Part shown: one piece after another, positions 41,861 through 50,589 of the stretch
Layout of the letters: every line of letters begins with the position of its first letter
Numbering within the stretch: the stretch's first letter is position 1
Origin: Olsenella sp. KH3B4
Lineage (GTDB): Bacteria > Actinomycetota > Coriobacteriia > Coriobacteriales > Atopobiaceae
Reading direction: 5' to 3'
DNA length: 64,000 nt
NCBI GenBank assembly: GCA_900111695.1
Contig: FOHD01000004.1
Span: forward strand, 1 to 64,000
The notes under the pieces: model-generated
Seen by the model: only the letters and a program-made list of their open reading frames with translations
Told to the model about the DNA's origin: nothing
The model's database searches: none
Translations under genes and position numbers: made by a program

Positions 41861-42451
41861 GTGTCCGGTCGCTTTGGAGGGCGCACCCTTGCTCGCGCCC
41901 AAGCCCTACAGCTCCTCTTCCAGGCCGATGTCAACAACCGCACGGTGGAGGAGGTGCTCTCGAGAGACTACGCCATTAGCGACGGCCCGCTCGATCCGTA
42001 CGGCGAGCAGCTCGCGCTCGGCGTGGATTCGCGCCGCTACGCCATCGACGCCGTCATTCGCGCCAGCTCCGCGAGCTGGAGCCTCTCTCGCATGCCCATC
42101 GTCGACCGCAACATCCTGCGGCTTGCCCTCTACGAGATGATCGAGGAGGACGACATCACGGTTGCCGTGGCCATCGACGAGGCGGTCGAGCTCGCAAAGG
42201 CCTTCGGCACCGACGAGTCGCCGCGCTTCATCAACGGCGTGCTGGGCAGCGTCGCTGCCGACGTTAACGCCGGTGTCGACGTGTACGAGAAGGCTCGCCA
42301 GGCGCTTCACTCGGCTGCAAAGGCAAGGACAGACGCTGCGCTGGACGAGACGGGCGAGGAAGACGAGACGCTCGAGGCTCCGTACGACGAGGCGGCCCCC
42401 GCGGGCGGTGCCGACGACGAGGCCTCTACCACCGAAGACGCCATGGAGTAG
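41861..42451 (+). CDS. nusB: Transcription antitermination factor NusB
   Basis: NusB binds boxA RNA with NusE and promotes rRNA transcription. The 196-residue protein begins with TLARAQALQLLFQADVNNR and has the C-terminal core PIVDRNILRLALYEMIEEDD and AIDEAVELAKAFGTDESPRF. The last ~55 residues are an acidic Glu/Asp/Ala tail beyond the normal ~140-residue length. The GTG at 41861 is right after the previous TAA; AAGGAG is only five bases upstream, so a slightly later start is possible but unlikely. Confidence 0.93.
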   Translation: MSGRFGGRTLARAQALQLLFQADVNNRTVEEVLSRDYAISDGPLDPYGEQLALGVDSRRYAIDAVIRASSASWSLSRMPIVDRNILRLALYEMIEEDDITVAVAIDEAVELAKAFGTDESPRFINGVLGSVAADVNAGVDVYEKARQALHSAAKARTDAALDETGEEDETLEAPYDEAAPAGGADDEASTTEDAME

Positions 42452-42453
42452 CC

Positions 42454-42762
42454 ATGGCCAAGCCGGACGTCTCACAGTACCAGAGCTTCGACCAGATCAC
42501 GCGGCGCCTCGATGACATCGTGGGCGCCGTGCGCGACCGTGACGTCTCGCTCGAGCGCTCGCTCGACCTCTTCGACGAGGCCATTGCCTTGGGCTCGAAG
42601 GCCGTCGAGCTCGTCGATGCCACGGACTTCTCGCCTGAGGAGAAGGCAATGCTCGCCGACGAAGGCGCCCCCAGCGAGAAGGCCGCCGATAAGTCCGCGG
42701 ACGCCGCCGCGCCTTCCAATGACGCTGTGCCGGATGCCGCCGAGGGCGGCAGCGCCTCGTGA
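42454..42762 (+). CDS. xseB: Exodeoxyribonuclease VII small subunit
   Basis: A 102-residue protein with the XseB helical hairpin: SFDQITRRLDDIVGAVRDRD and VSLERSLDLFDEAIALGSKA. It needs the XseA large subunit for nuclease activity on single-stranded DNA; xseA, usually just upstream, is not in this window. The C-terminal ~40 residues are Ala/Glu/Asp-rich and replace the usual short end. It starts two bases after nusB and overlaps tlyA by four bases. Confidence 0.88.
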   Translation: MAKPDVSQYQSFDQITRRLDDIVGAVRDRDVSLERSLDLFDEAIALGSKAVELVDATDFSPEEKAMLADEGAPSEKAADKSADAAAPSNDAVPDAAEGGSAS

Positions 42763-43553
42763 CACGCCGCCGGAGGCTCGATGACGAGCTGGTCGAGCAG
42801 GGCTTCTTCTCCAACCGCGAGGACGCTATGCGCGCCGTGATGGCTGGCGAGGTCTCGACGCAGGACCGCCGCCTCGAGCGCGCGGGTGAGCAGGTCGAGC
42901 CGGGCATCCTCCTCCATGTGCGCGGACACATTCCCTTTGTGAGTCGTGGGGGCCTTAAGCTCGAGCGCGGCCTCGAGGCCTTCGACATCGATCCAACGGG
43001 TCTAGCCTGTCTGGACGTGGGATGCTCCACCGGCGGATTCACCGACTGCCTTCTCAAGCACGGTGCCGCCTCGGTGCTCTCGGTGGACGTGGGCTACGCG
43101 CAGTTCGACTGGTCGCTCAGAAGCGATCCCCGCGTGACCCTCCTCGAGCGCACGAACATCGTCGACGTCCCCACCCCGGAGCGCGCGGGCACCATCCGGC
43201 TCGCCGTCTGCGACGTCTCCTTCACCTCTGTGACAACGGTGCTCCCTGCGGTGCTTTCGCTCCTCTCGTCAGACGGGGCATTCCTCACGCTGGTGAAGCC
43301 CCAGTTTGAGGCAGCCCGCAATGAGGTGGGCGAGGGTGGCGTGGTGCGAGACCCCAGCGTTCGCCTGCGCGCGCTTGAGTGCATTGCCGCTGCGTTTTTG
43401 GCTGCGGACCTTGGCCCCGTTGGCTGCTGCGAGAGTCCCGTGCGCGGCCACAAGGGTAACGTCGAGTACCTCCTCTACGGGCACCGTGGTGCAGTGCCTG
43501 CCACCCTCGACCTCAAGGCGGTCGTTAACGGGGGAGCGGTGTCCCTGGCCTAG
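42759..43553 (+). CDS. tlyA: TlyA family rRNA 2'-O-methyltransferase
   Basis: A 264-residue protein with an N-terminal S4 RNA-binding domain (RLDDELVEQGFFSNREDAMR) and an FtsJ-type methyltransferase domain: LDVGCSTGGFTDCLLKHGA is the SAM-binding motif, and FLTLVKPQFEAARNEVGEGG contains the catalytic Lys region. In mycobacteria TlyA methylates 16S and 23S rRNA and its loss gives capreomycin resistance. The GTG at 42759 overlaps xseB. Often mis-named hemolysin A. Confidence 0.92.
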   Translation: MTRRRRLDDELVEQGFFSNREDAMRAVMAGEVSTQDRRLERAGEQVEPGILLHVRGHIPFVSRGGLKLERGLEAFDIDPTGLACLDVGCSTGGFTDCLLKHGAASVLSVDVGYAQFDWSLRSDPRVTLLERTNIVDVPTPERAGTIRLAVCDVSFTSVTTVLPAVLSLLSSDGAFLTLVKPQFEAARNEVGEGGVVRDPSVRLRALECIAAAFLAADLGPVGCCESPVRGHKGNVEYLLYGHRGAVPATLDLKAVVNGGAVSLA

Positions 43554-43609
43554 CAAGTGGGGGTACACTCTAGGTTGTGCTTCGTACACCTGTTTGGCTG
43601 GAGGTTTGC

Positions 43610-44467
43610 GTGAAGGTCTTTATCGTCCCAAACTACGCGCGTCCGGATGCGGTCGAAGGCGCGCATGCCCTTGAGCATTGGCTTGCCGGCCAGGGCGTCG
43701 AGGCGGTGTGGGCGCATGACAAGAAGCGCTTCCCCGATTACGCCGAGGACCCTTCCGGCTGCCAGCTCGTGGTTTCCCTGGGGGGCGATGGTACCCTGCT
43801 ACGCGCCGCTCGCATTGTGGGCTACTCGCAGATTCCCATGCTGGGCATCTCCTATGGTCACCTGGGCTTTCTCACCACGGCAGGTCCGGACCGGCTCATC
43901 CAGACCGTCGAGAGCGCCCTTGCGGGGAAGCTGCACGTCTCGCACAGGGCAACGCTTGCCATAGAGAGCACCTTCGCGTGCGAGGACGGCAGTTCCTACC
44001 AGGTGGAGAGCTTTGCCCTTAACGACTTTGCCGTCTCGCGCGGCGGTCAGGGCGACATGGTTCAGTTTGAGGTCTCGGTCTCGGACAACCACATCGACAC
44101 GCTGCGCGGCGACGGCTTTGTTGTCTCGACGGCAACCGGATCCACGGGGTATGCTCTCGCCGCCGGCGGACCTATCGTGACGCCCGAGTTCTCGGGCATG
44201 GTCTGCGTGCCCATCGCGCCGCATACCATCATGGCCCGCGCTTTCCTCACGGCACCGTCGGACGTTGTCGAGATTGAGATGAGCCCCGAGCGCCCGGTCG
44301 CGCGCCACTTCTTTGCTGACGGCCAGAACGTTCGCCAGCGCCAGGACGGCGTGCCCGTTCACGCCACGGTACGTCGCGGGCCCGGTGACATTCTCCTGCT
44401 CGACCACAGCGCCCAAAGCTTCTACAACTCGGTCTCGCGCGTGTTCTACGGCAGGGCTGGTCGCTGA
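43610..44467 (+). CDS. nadK: NAD kinase
   Basis: A 285-residue NAD(+) kinase making NADP(+). The GGDGT motif is in VVSLGGDGTLLRAARIVG; LGISYGHLGFLT, FALNDFAVSRG and STATGSTGYALAAGGPIVTP are the other conserved blocks. Start GTG 43610 follows GGAGGTTTGC; a possible -10 TACACT at 43564-43569 lies upstream. Its TGA overlaps the recN ATG by one base, the common nadK-recN pairing. Confidence 0.94.
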   Translation: MKVFIVPNYARPDAVEGAHALEHWLAGQGVEAVWAHDKKRFPDYAEDPSGCQLVVSLGGDGTLLRAARIVGYSQIPMLGISYGHLGFLTTAGPDRLIQTVESALAGKLHVSHRATLAIESTFACEDGSSYQVESFALNDFAVSRGGQGDMVQFEVSVSDNHIDTLRGDGFVVSTATGSTGYALAAGGPIVTPEFSGMVCVPIAPHTIMARAFLTAPSDVVEIEMSPERPVARHFFADGQNVRQRQDGVPVHATVRRGPGDILLLDHSAQSFYNSVSRVFYGRAGR

Positions 44468-46134
44468 TGCTCGACGAGCTGCATGCGCGCGACGTCGCGC
44501 TTATCAGGGACGCAACTATCCAGCCCTCCGCCGGTCTTACGGTGCTCACCGGCGAGACGGGTGCCGGCAAGACGGCGCTCCTCTCGGCCATTAAGCTTCT
44601 GGTGGGAGAGCGTGCCGATGCCGGCTCGGTGCGTGAGAGGGCAGACTCCCTCGAGGTCGAGGGCCGATTCTTCGAGCGTGGGGGAGACCCCGATGGGTGC
44701 GTGGTACGCAGGCGCGTCTCGGCAGACGGCCGTGGCCGTGTCGAGATAGACGGCCATATGGGTTCGGTGCGCGAGCTTGCGGCAGGCGTAGGCCGGACGG
44801 TCGACCTCTGCGGGCAGCACGAGCACCAGCGGCTCCTCTCGGTTGCCTCGCACGTGGAGATACTTGATGCGTGGCTGGGCGCCCCGGCCACCGAGGCGCT
44901 CGATGCCTACCAGTCCGCGCTTGCCGCGGCACGCGCGGCCGCAGACGAGCTCGAGCGCGTTCGCGAGCTTTCGCGCTCGGGGGCCGAGAAGCTCGAGGAA
45001 GCCGAGTTCACGCTGAGGAAGATCGACGAGGTTGCCCCGCGCGAGGGCGAGTACGAGGAGCTCGAGGAGGCCCTGCCACGCGCCGAGCACGCCGAGGCGC
45101 TCGTGGCCGCCGCATCCGGCGCGCACAGCCTCGTTGCGGGTGACGATGGGGCCTCGGACTCGCTCTCGGCTGCGGTGCGTGCGCTTCGCGATGCCTCTTC
45201 CTATGACACCAAGCTCGGTAGCTGGGCCGACGCGCTCGAGTCTTCGCTCATCGACATCGAGGACGTGGCATCGAGCCTGCGCGACTACGCGGATGGCGTC
45301 GAGTGGGATCCGGAGTCTCTCGAGCAGATGCAGCAGCGCCTCTCTCGCCTCGAAGGCCTGCGCCGCAGCTTTGGCCCGCGCATGGAGGATGTCTTTGCGC
45401 GCCGCGAGAAGGCCGCTGCCGTGGTCGCCGCAAGCGAGGGTGGCGACGAGGCCGAGAAACGCGCCCAGCAGGCGCTCGACGCCGCGGAGGTTGCGCTTGC
45501 CAAGGCGGCGGATGCGCTCGATGCCGTGCGCGAAAAGGGCGCGCCGCGCCTCTCGGCCGAGGTCAGCGCGCAGATGTCGCGTCTCGAGATGGGCTCGGCA
45601 TCGCTTGCGGTCTCGCAGACGCGTCTGCCGCCCGACCAGTGGGGGAGCATGGGGCCAAGCCGCGTGGAGTTCCTCTACCGGCCTGCCGCCGGCCTCACTG
45701 CGCGCCCGCTGCGACGCATTGCCTCGGGCGGCGAGGTGAGCCGCGTGATGCTCGCCTGCAAGGTTGCCTTGGGCGATGCCGATGGCTGCGATACGCTCGT
45801 CTTCGACGAGGTCGACGCCGGCGTGGGCGGAGCCACGGCCGTGGCGCTCGCACAGGTGCTGCGCGACCTCGCGCGCACGCATCAGGTCATTGTGGTCACG
45901 CACCTGGCACAGGTCGCCGTCATGGCCGACCGTCACTACCTGGTTCACAAGGTGTCAGGTGCGGCTGGCGCGCCCCCCGAGACGAAGATCGACGAGGTCG
46001 CCGGCGACGACCGCATCGCCGAGATTGCGCGCATGCTCTCGGGAGACACGGGCGACGCGTCGCTCGCCCATGCCCGGGAGATGCTCGAACACGCAGGCAA
46101 CAGCAACGGAGGGGATTCCGATGGCACAAGATAG
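44467..46134 (+). CDS. recN: DNA repair protein RecN
   Basis: A 555-residue SMC-like ATPase for double-strand-break repair. Walker A is VLTGETGAGKTALLSAI near residue 33, followed by coiled-coil arms (residues about 150-380, rich in Glu/Ala/Arg). The C-terminal part has LRRIASGGEVSRVMLACKVA (signature), LVFDEVDAGVGGATAVAL (Walker B) and VIVVTHLAQVAVMADRHYLV. It starts inside the nadK stop and its own end is overlapped by the next gene by 14 bases. Confidence 0.95.
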   Translation: MLDELHARDVALIRDATIQPSAGLTVLTGETGAGKTALLSAIKLLVGERADAGSVRERADSLEVEGRFFERGGDPDGCVVRRRVSADGRGRVEIDGHMGSVRELAAGVGRTVDLCGQHEHQRLLSVASHVEILDAWLGAPATEALDAYQSALAAARAAADELERVRELSRSGAEKLEEAEFTLRKIDEVAPREGEYEELEEALPRAEHAEALVAAASGAHSLVAGDDGASDSLSAAVRALRDASSYDTKLGSWADALESSLIDIEDVASSLRDYADGVEWDPESLEQMQQRLSRLEGLRRSFGPRMEDVFARREKAAAVVAASEGGDEAEKRAQQALDAAEVALAKAADALDAVREKGAPRLSAEVSAQMSRLEMGSASLAVSQTRLPPDQWGSMGPSRVEFLYRPAAGLTARPLRRIASGGEVSRVMLACKVALGDADGCDTLVFDEVDAGVGGATAVALAQVLRDLARTHQVIVVTHLAQVAVMADRHYLVHKVSGAAGAPPETKIDEVAGDDRIAEIARMLSGDTGDASLAHAREMLEHAGNSNGGDSDGTR

Positions 46135-47059
46135 AGATCGTCAGCCCAAGGGCAGGAACGAGGGTGGCGCGCGGCGCGGGCCAAGCCGCGCCCAGCTGGC
46201 TGCGAGGCACATCGCCCGGATGGACCAGCTCTTCTCGTCAGAGATCGCATCGTCGCTCGCCGGCACGCGCGAGGTGACGGGCATGCCCGCCGCACCAACC
46301 TGCGAGGGTGTGGTGCCCCAGGTCGAGGTTGTCGAGGAAGATAGCACCTCGGCGGTTCTGCGTCTGGGCCGTGGCATTGCGAGCCGCTGCGACCTGGCGA
46401 TGCTCGACTTTGCCTCGTTCGTGAACCCCGGTGGCGGCTACGATCGCGGCGCCTGGGCGCAGGAGGAGGCGCTCTGCTCAGAGTCGTTTCTGTATAACGT
46501 GCTCTCGCAGAAGCGTGACTGGTACGGTGAGAACCGTCGCCGCAATATCAATTGCGAGCTCTATCGCAACCGCGCTCTTGTCGTGCCCGCCGTGCGCTTC
46601 GAGCGCGACAAGTATCACTCGTACTCCGACGTTATCGTGTGCGCCGCGCCAAATGCCGTGCTTGCCCGTGCGAACTACCGCGTCTCCGATGACGTGCTGG
46701 TCACGGCCATGCGCGAGCGCATTGCTTTTGTGATGGCCATTGCCGACCAGCTTGGCTACGACAAGCTGGTGCTGGGTGCTTTTGGCTGCGGCGCCTTTGG
46801 CTGGGATGCGGCTACGGTCGCGGAGCTCTTCCGTGTCGAGCTTGCCGGCGGAACGCATGTGGCCTCCAGGGTAACCTTCCCTGTGCCGCGCGGGCGCGCC
46901 GACGAGAACCTCGAGGTTTTCCAGCACGTGTTTGCTACCTTCCCAGAGAAGAACGACGCCCCGTACCAGAGCCGTGCTGAACTTGCCGCCAAGCGCGCGT
47001 CCCAGCCTGCCGCCGAGGAGGACGCCGAGGACGAGGACGACTGGCGCAAGTACCTTTAG
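46121..47059 (+). CDS. Bacterial-type poly(ADP-ribose) glycohydrolase (TIGR02452 family)
   Basis: A 312-residue macrodomain-like protein. ASFVNPGGGYDRGAWAQEEA followed by LCSESFLYNVL is the PARG loop (GGG plus QEE) with the catalytic Glu pair; DVIVCAAPNAVLARANY and LVLGAFGCGAFGWDAATVAE are the other family blocks. It should remove ADP-ribose from poly- or mono-ADP-ribosylated targets. ATG 46121 overlaps recN by 14 bases with GGAGGGGATTCCG upstream, so it is probably co-translated with that repair gene. No PARP gene is in the window. An acidic tail ends the protein. Confidence 0.85.
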   Translation: MAQDRDRQPKGRNEGGARRGPSRAQLAARHIARMDQLFSSEIASSLAGTREVTGMPAAPTCEGVVPQVEVVEEDSTSAVLRLGRGIASRCDLAMLDFASFVNPGGGYDRGAWAQEEALCSESFLYNVLSQKRDWYGENRRRNINCELYRNRALVVPAVRFERDKYHSYSDVIVCAAPNAVLARANYRVSDDVLVTAMRERIAFVMAIADQLGYDKLVLGAFGCGAFGWDAATVAELFRVELAGGTHVASRVTFPVPRGRADENLEVFQHVFATFPEKNDAPYQSRAELAAKRASQPAAEEDAEDEDDWRKYL

Positions 47060-47092
47060 CACGTCCGGTTTCTAGCGGGATAGATGGCTTTC

Positions 47093-47126
47093 GTCGGGCT
47101 CGGGATGTGACCATCTCGAGCCCGAC
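47093..47126 (+). terminator. Hairpin after the PARG gene
   Basis: GTCGGGCTCG at 47093-47102 and CGAGCCCGAC at 47117-47126 pair exactly. Few T residues follow (GGTGGTTTA), so termination is possible rather than certain. Confidence 0.55.
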
Positions 47127-47178
47127 GGTGGTTTAGGACGTATTTGGGCGCTGTTTGCTCTTGAAAGGCGACCCCTCT

Positions 47179-47328
47179 GCCCAAAATTCGCGGTTGACTG
47201 CCCAAATCCGGGGTTTCGCTTAGTATCACCTCGTGGGTGCCATTTGCCTACCTGCGGCTTCGCAAAAAGTTAGCGTCTTCGTACTCAACGATTCGCCCAA
47301 AATGGGCCGTCAACCGCAAATTTTGAGC
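47179..47328. repeat. Long intergenic palindrome (family D)
   Basis: CAAAATTCGCGGTTGACTGC at 47182-47201 reappears as a near-exact complement (GCCGTCAACCGCAAATTTTG) at 47306-47325. CCCAAAATGGGCC beside the right arm is itself a small palindrome. About 100 bases lie between the arms. The 497-base gap 47060-47556 otherwise holds a hairpin at 47093 and the pyrG promoter. Confidence 0.7.
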
Positions 47329-47504
47329 ACGGGACTCCCGCGGATCACCCGAGGAACCCCGCAACCCCACGGGGAGGCGTCAGTAGTCATGCGCGCCGTA
47401 GCGGCGACCTGGTGTCTGTCGCCCATGTGGCCCGCAATTCCGAAAACCACTTGAACAACCGTGTGCAGTCGGTGAGCGGCGTCACGTCCACGACTTTCTC
47501 GCGC

Positions 47505-47543
47505 TAGAATAAAGACCCGTAGAAACAGCAGCTTCACTACGGG
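47505..47543 (+). promoter_or_regulatory. pyrG -10 box and 5' leader hairpin
   Basis: TAGAAT at 47505-47510 in GCGCTAGAAT. The expected start, near 47517, is the first arm of a stem: CCCGTAG at 47516-47522 pairs with CTACGGG at 47537-47543. The second arm overlaps the start of the ribosome site GGGAAGG, so folding could limit pyrG translation. Confidence 0.5.
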
Positions 47544-47556
47544 AAGGCAAACCCAC

Positions 47557-49203
47557 ATGACAAAGCACATCTTCGTGACCGGCGGCGTCGTATCCTCCCT
47601 CGGCAAGGGCATCACGGCGGCATCTCTCGGACGCCTGCTCAAGGCCCGCGGCTACAAGGTCATGATGCAGAAGGCCGACCCGTACCTCAACGTTGACCCG
47701 GGCACCATGAGCCCCTTCCAGCACGGCGAGGTCTTCGTGACCGAGGACGGCAAGGAGACCGACCTCGACCTCGGTCACTACGAGCGCTTCATCGACGAGA
47801 ACCTCACCCGCGAGTCCAACTTCACCACGGGCCTCATCTACCAGTCGCTCATCCAGCGCGAGCGCGCCGGAGACTTCCTCGGCGGCACCGTGCAGGTCAT
47901 TCCCCATGTCACCAACGAGATTAAGTCCCGCTTCCTGCGCATCGAGGAGCAGACCCAGGCCGACGTCGTTATCACCGAGCTGGGCGGCACCATCGGCGAC
48001 ATCGAGGGCCAGCCCTTCGTCGAGGCCATGCGCCAGTTCCGCAAGGAGAAGGGCCCCGGCAACACCCTCGTGATCCACGTGAGCCTTGTCCCGTACATCG
48101 CGGCCGCCCACGAGGTCAAGACGAAGCCCACGCAGCACTCCGTCAAGGAGCTGCGCTCCATGGGCATCCAGCCCGACTTCATCGTGTGCCGCTCCGATCA
48201 CGAGGTCGACGCCTCAATCCGTGCAAAGATCGCGCACTTCTGCGACGTGGATGAGGATTGCGTATTCGAGAACTCCGACTGCCCCTCCATCTACGACGTG
48301 CCCATGCACCTCGCCAAGCAGGGCTTCGACGAGAAGGTCTGCAAGAAGCTTGGCCTTGAGCCGCGCGAGCGCGACATGAGCGACTGGAACGACTTCACCG
48401 ATGCCATGCACGTGGCCAACTCCCTGCCCGAGAAGACCCGTATCGCCGTGGTGGGCAAGTACACCCAGCTGCCCGACGCCTACCTCTCGGTCATCGAGGC
48501 GCTGCACCACTCCGGCGTCTACTACGACCGCCACGTCGAGATCAAGCTCGTTGACGGCGAGGAGCTCACCGAGGAGAACGTGGACGAGGAGCTCGCTGGC
48601 TACGACGGCATTCTGGTTCCCGGCGGCTTTGGCCTGCGCGGCACCGAGGGCAAGATCCTCTCGGCAAATCGCGCTCGCGTGAACAAGGTGCCGTATCTGG
48701 GAGTTTGTCTCGGCCTTCAGATGGCGGTGTGCGAGTTTGCCCGTAACGTTGCGGGCCTGCCCGGTGCCATGTCCAGCGAGTTCGAGCCCGAGTGCACCTA
48801 CCCCGTGATCGACCTCATGCCCGATCAGGAGGACGTCACCGAGAAGGGCGGCACCATGCGCCTTGGCGCCTACCCCTGCAAGGTTGTCCCCGGCACGCTT
48901 GCCTCCGAGGCGTACGGCGAGGAGCTCATCTACGAGCGTCACCGTCACCGCTACGAGGTCAACAACGCCTACCGCAAGCAGCTCACCGACGCCGGCATGG
49001 TCATCTCGGGCCTCTCGCCTGACAACCGCCTGGTCGAGATGGTCGAGCTTCCCGAGTCCATGCACCCATGGTTCGTGGCGTCCCAGGCTCACCCCGAGTT
49101 CAAGAGCCGTCCCACCAAGCCGGCGCCGCTGTTCCGCGAGTTCGTCCGCGCGGCCATCGCCCACCACGAGGGCGTCGACCGTCACGACGTGAACCCCAGG
49201 TAG
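47557..49203 (+). CDS. pyrG: CTP synthase
   Basis: A 548-residue enzyme that aminates UTP to CTP with glutamine. The amidoligase domain starts [20 protein letters not shown], with [20 protein letters not shown] and [19 protein letters not shown]; the C-terminal glutamine amidotransferase domain has the Cys in [12 protein letters not shown] and the His-Glu pair in [14 protein letters not shown] 47557 has GGGAAGG at good spacing. Full length and intact. Confidence 0.98.
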   Translation: MTKHIFVTGGVVSSLGKGITAASLGRLLKARGYKVMMQKADPYLNVDPGTMSPFQHGEVFVTEDGKETDLDLGHYERFIDENLTRESNFTTGLIYQSLIQRERAGDFLGGTVQVIPHVTNEIKSRFLRIEEQTQADVVITELGGTIGDIEGQPFVEAMRQFRKEKGPGNTLVIHVSLVPYIAAAHEVKTKPTQHSVKELRSMGIQPDFIVCRSDHEVDASIRAKIAHFCDVDEDCVFENSDCPSIYDVPMHLAKQGFDEKVCKKLGLEPRERDMSDWNDFTDAMHVANSLPEKTRIAVVGKYTQLPDAYLSVIEALHHSGVYYDRHVEIKLVDGEELTEENVDEELAGYDGILVPGGFGLRGTEGKILSANRARVNKVPYLGVCLGLQMAVCEFARNVAGLPGAMSSEFEPECTYPVIDLMPDQEDVTEKGGTMRLGAYPCKVVPGTLASEAYGEELIYERHRHRYEVNNAYRKQLTDAGMVISGLSPDNRLVEMVELPESMHPWFVASQAHPEFKSRPTKPAPLFREFVRAAIAHHEGVDRHDVNPR

Positions 49204-49225
49204 CGGCGGGTCGCAGCGGCCGACC

Positions 49226-50137
49226 ATGGCCACGATGGACCTCTCTCGCGCGCGGCGCGAGTACCTCAACTACCTCTCTATCGAGAGGAACGCATCGCCC
49301 AATACGGTCGCGGCCTATGGCCGCGACCTTTCTCGTTACCTGTCGGCGCTTGCGGAGAAGGGCGTCACCAGCCCCGACGACGTCACGCGCCAGGCGATAG
49401 AGGCCCACGTCGCCGCCTTGGTGGACGTGGGGCTTGCGCCGGCCTCAGTCGAGCGTGCGGTCTCGGCCATCAAGGGCTTCCACCGCTTCATGGTTGCGGA
49501 CGAGATATGCGAGAACTTCCCCACGGCCGACCTGCCGCTGCCCGCCAAGCCCGCGCGCCTGCCCGACGTGCTGAGCGTGGAGCAGGCCGAGGCTCTTCTC
49601 GACCAGCCGTTCCCCAAGACCGCCGCAGGCCAGCGCGACCGCACCATTCTGGAGACGCTCTACGGATGTGGCCTGCGCGTCTCCGAGCTCTGCGGGCTCG
49701 ACCTGCGTGACGTGCGGCTGGACGAGGAGGTTGTGCGCGTCTTTGGCAAGGGGTCAAAGGAGCGCGTGGTGCCCATCATGGGCTCGGCTGCGCGCGTGAT
49801 GGGGGAGTACCTCGAGGAGTGGCGCCCGGGGCTGGTGGGGCGCACCCCCACGCAGGCAGTCTTTCTCAACCAGCGGGGCGGTCGCATTTCTCGGCAGTCC
49901 GTGCATGCGATTGTGGAGCGTGCGGGGCGCGTGGTGGGGGTGCGCGGGCTGCACCCGCACACGCTGAGGCACAGCTTTGCGACGCACCTTTTGGAGGGCG
50001 GTGCCGACCTGCGCGTTGTGCAGGAGCTTCTCGGCCACGCCGACATCTCGACCACACAGCTCTACACGCACGTTGACCGCACGCACGTGCGCGGCGTGTA
50101 CCTGGCGGCGCACCCCCGCGCTCACGCGCGAGCGTAG
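49226..50137 (+). CDS. xerD: Tyrosine recombinase XerC/XerD
   Basis: A 303-residue site-specific recombinase of the length expected for chromosome dimer resolution. The N-terminal SAM-like domain has YLNYLSIERNASPNTVAAYG; the catalytic domain shows Arg in YGCGLRVSELCGL, Lys in GKGSKERVVP, HTLRHSFATHLLEGGAD, LLGHADISTTQLYTHV with the nucleophile Tyr. Whether it is XerC, XerD or the sole Xer cannot be told. It follows pyrG by 22 bases, as in other actinobacteria. Final residues are Ala/Arg/His-rich. Confidence 0.9.
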   Translation: MATMDLSRARREYLNYLSIERNASPNTVAAYGRDLSRYLSALAEKGVTSPDDVTRQAIEAHVAALVDVGLAPASVERAVSAIKGFHRFMVADEICENFPTADLPLPAKPARLPDVLSVEQAEALLDQPFPKTAAGQRDRTILETLYGCGLRVSELCGLDLRDVRLDEEVVRVFGKGSKERVVPIMGSAARVMGEYLEEWRPGLVGRTPTQAVFLNQRGGRISRQSVHAIVERAGRVVGVRGLHPHTLRHSFATHLLEGGADLRVVQELLGHADISTTQLYTHVDRTHVRGVYLAAHPRAHARA

Positions 50138-50160
50138 GTCACGCGATACAACAGAGCGGG

Positions 50161-50290
50161 TTTCGTAGGGGTCGCTACTAGAACCGGCCCTATGGCGCCG
50201 GATTGGCGCCGCAGCGGGGGTTTCGTGCGGGGGTTGCTGCGGGAACGCACCCTCGGGCGCCCGGGTGGCGCCGCAGCGCGGGTTTCCGCA
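50161..50290. repeat. Two tandem GGCGCC-containing repeat units
   Basis: Unit one (50161-50220) and unit two (50221-50285) both start TTTCGT, continue through a GTTGCTGCGGGAACG-like segment and end with two GGCGCC words then GCAGCGGG. Single units also lie at 36134, 22098, 22320 and, in part, 6274. The rest of the gap to 50490 is C-rich with nothing recognised. Confidence 0.75.
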
Positions 50291-50490
50291 CCCCGGCCGC
50301 CACCGCCCCACACTTTGCCCCACCGTCGCCTTCATCCCACCGACACAATTCGTTTCCCGGCGTTCGCCTTTCTCGCCGCCGGCGTTGTATCCCCGCTGCC
50401 GGCAACCACAACATGTGGGGCCACGGCGGCATCCTCCCTCGCTCCGTTGAAAGCTCCCTCCAACCGCCTGGGGCCGAAATTCCTCCTTGT

Positions 50491-50541
50491 GTGTCGTAAA
50501 GTGTTTTTAGGTGTGGCTAGGTGTCGGTTTTGGGCTATAGT
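50491..50541 (+). promoter_or_regulatory. mraZ promoter with four 10-bp-spaced MraZ-type boxes
   Basis: GTGT begins at 50491, 50501, 50511 and 50521, exactly one helical turn apart; the last two boxes read TAGGTGTGG and TAGGTGTCG. TATAGT at 50536-50541 is the -10, so the boxes cover the -35 region. MraZ regulates its own operon by binding 10-bp-spaced direct repeats, so this is very likely its operator. A CACGTT/AACGTG stem lies in the leader at 50547-50560. Confidence 0.75.
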
Positions 50542-50589
50542 TTGTTCACGTTCAAACGTGGGCGCGAGCGGCAACGAGAGGAGGGCGAC

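Noticed and set aside
47060..47556. A small gene in the PARG-pyrG gap
   Set aside because: Short open frames exist but none has a ribosome site or plausible product; the long palindrome explains the sequence better.
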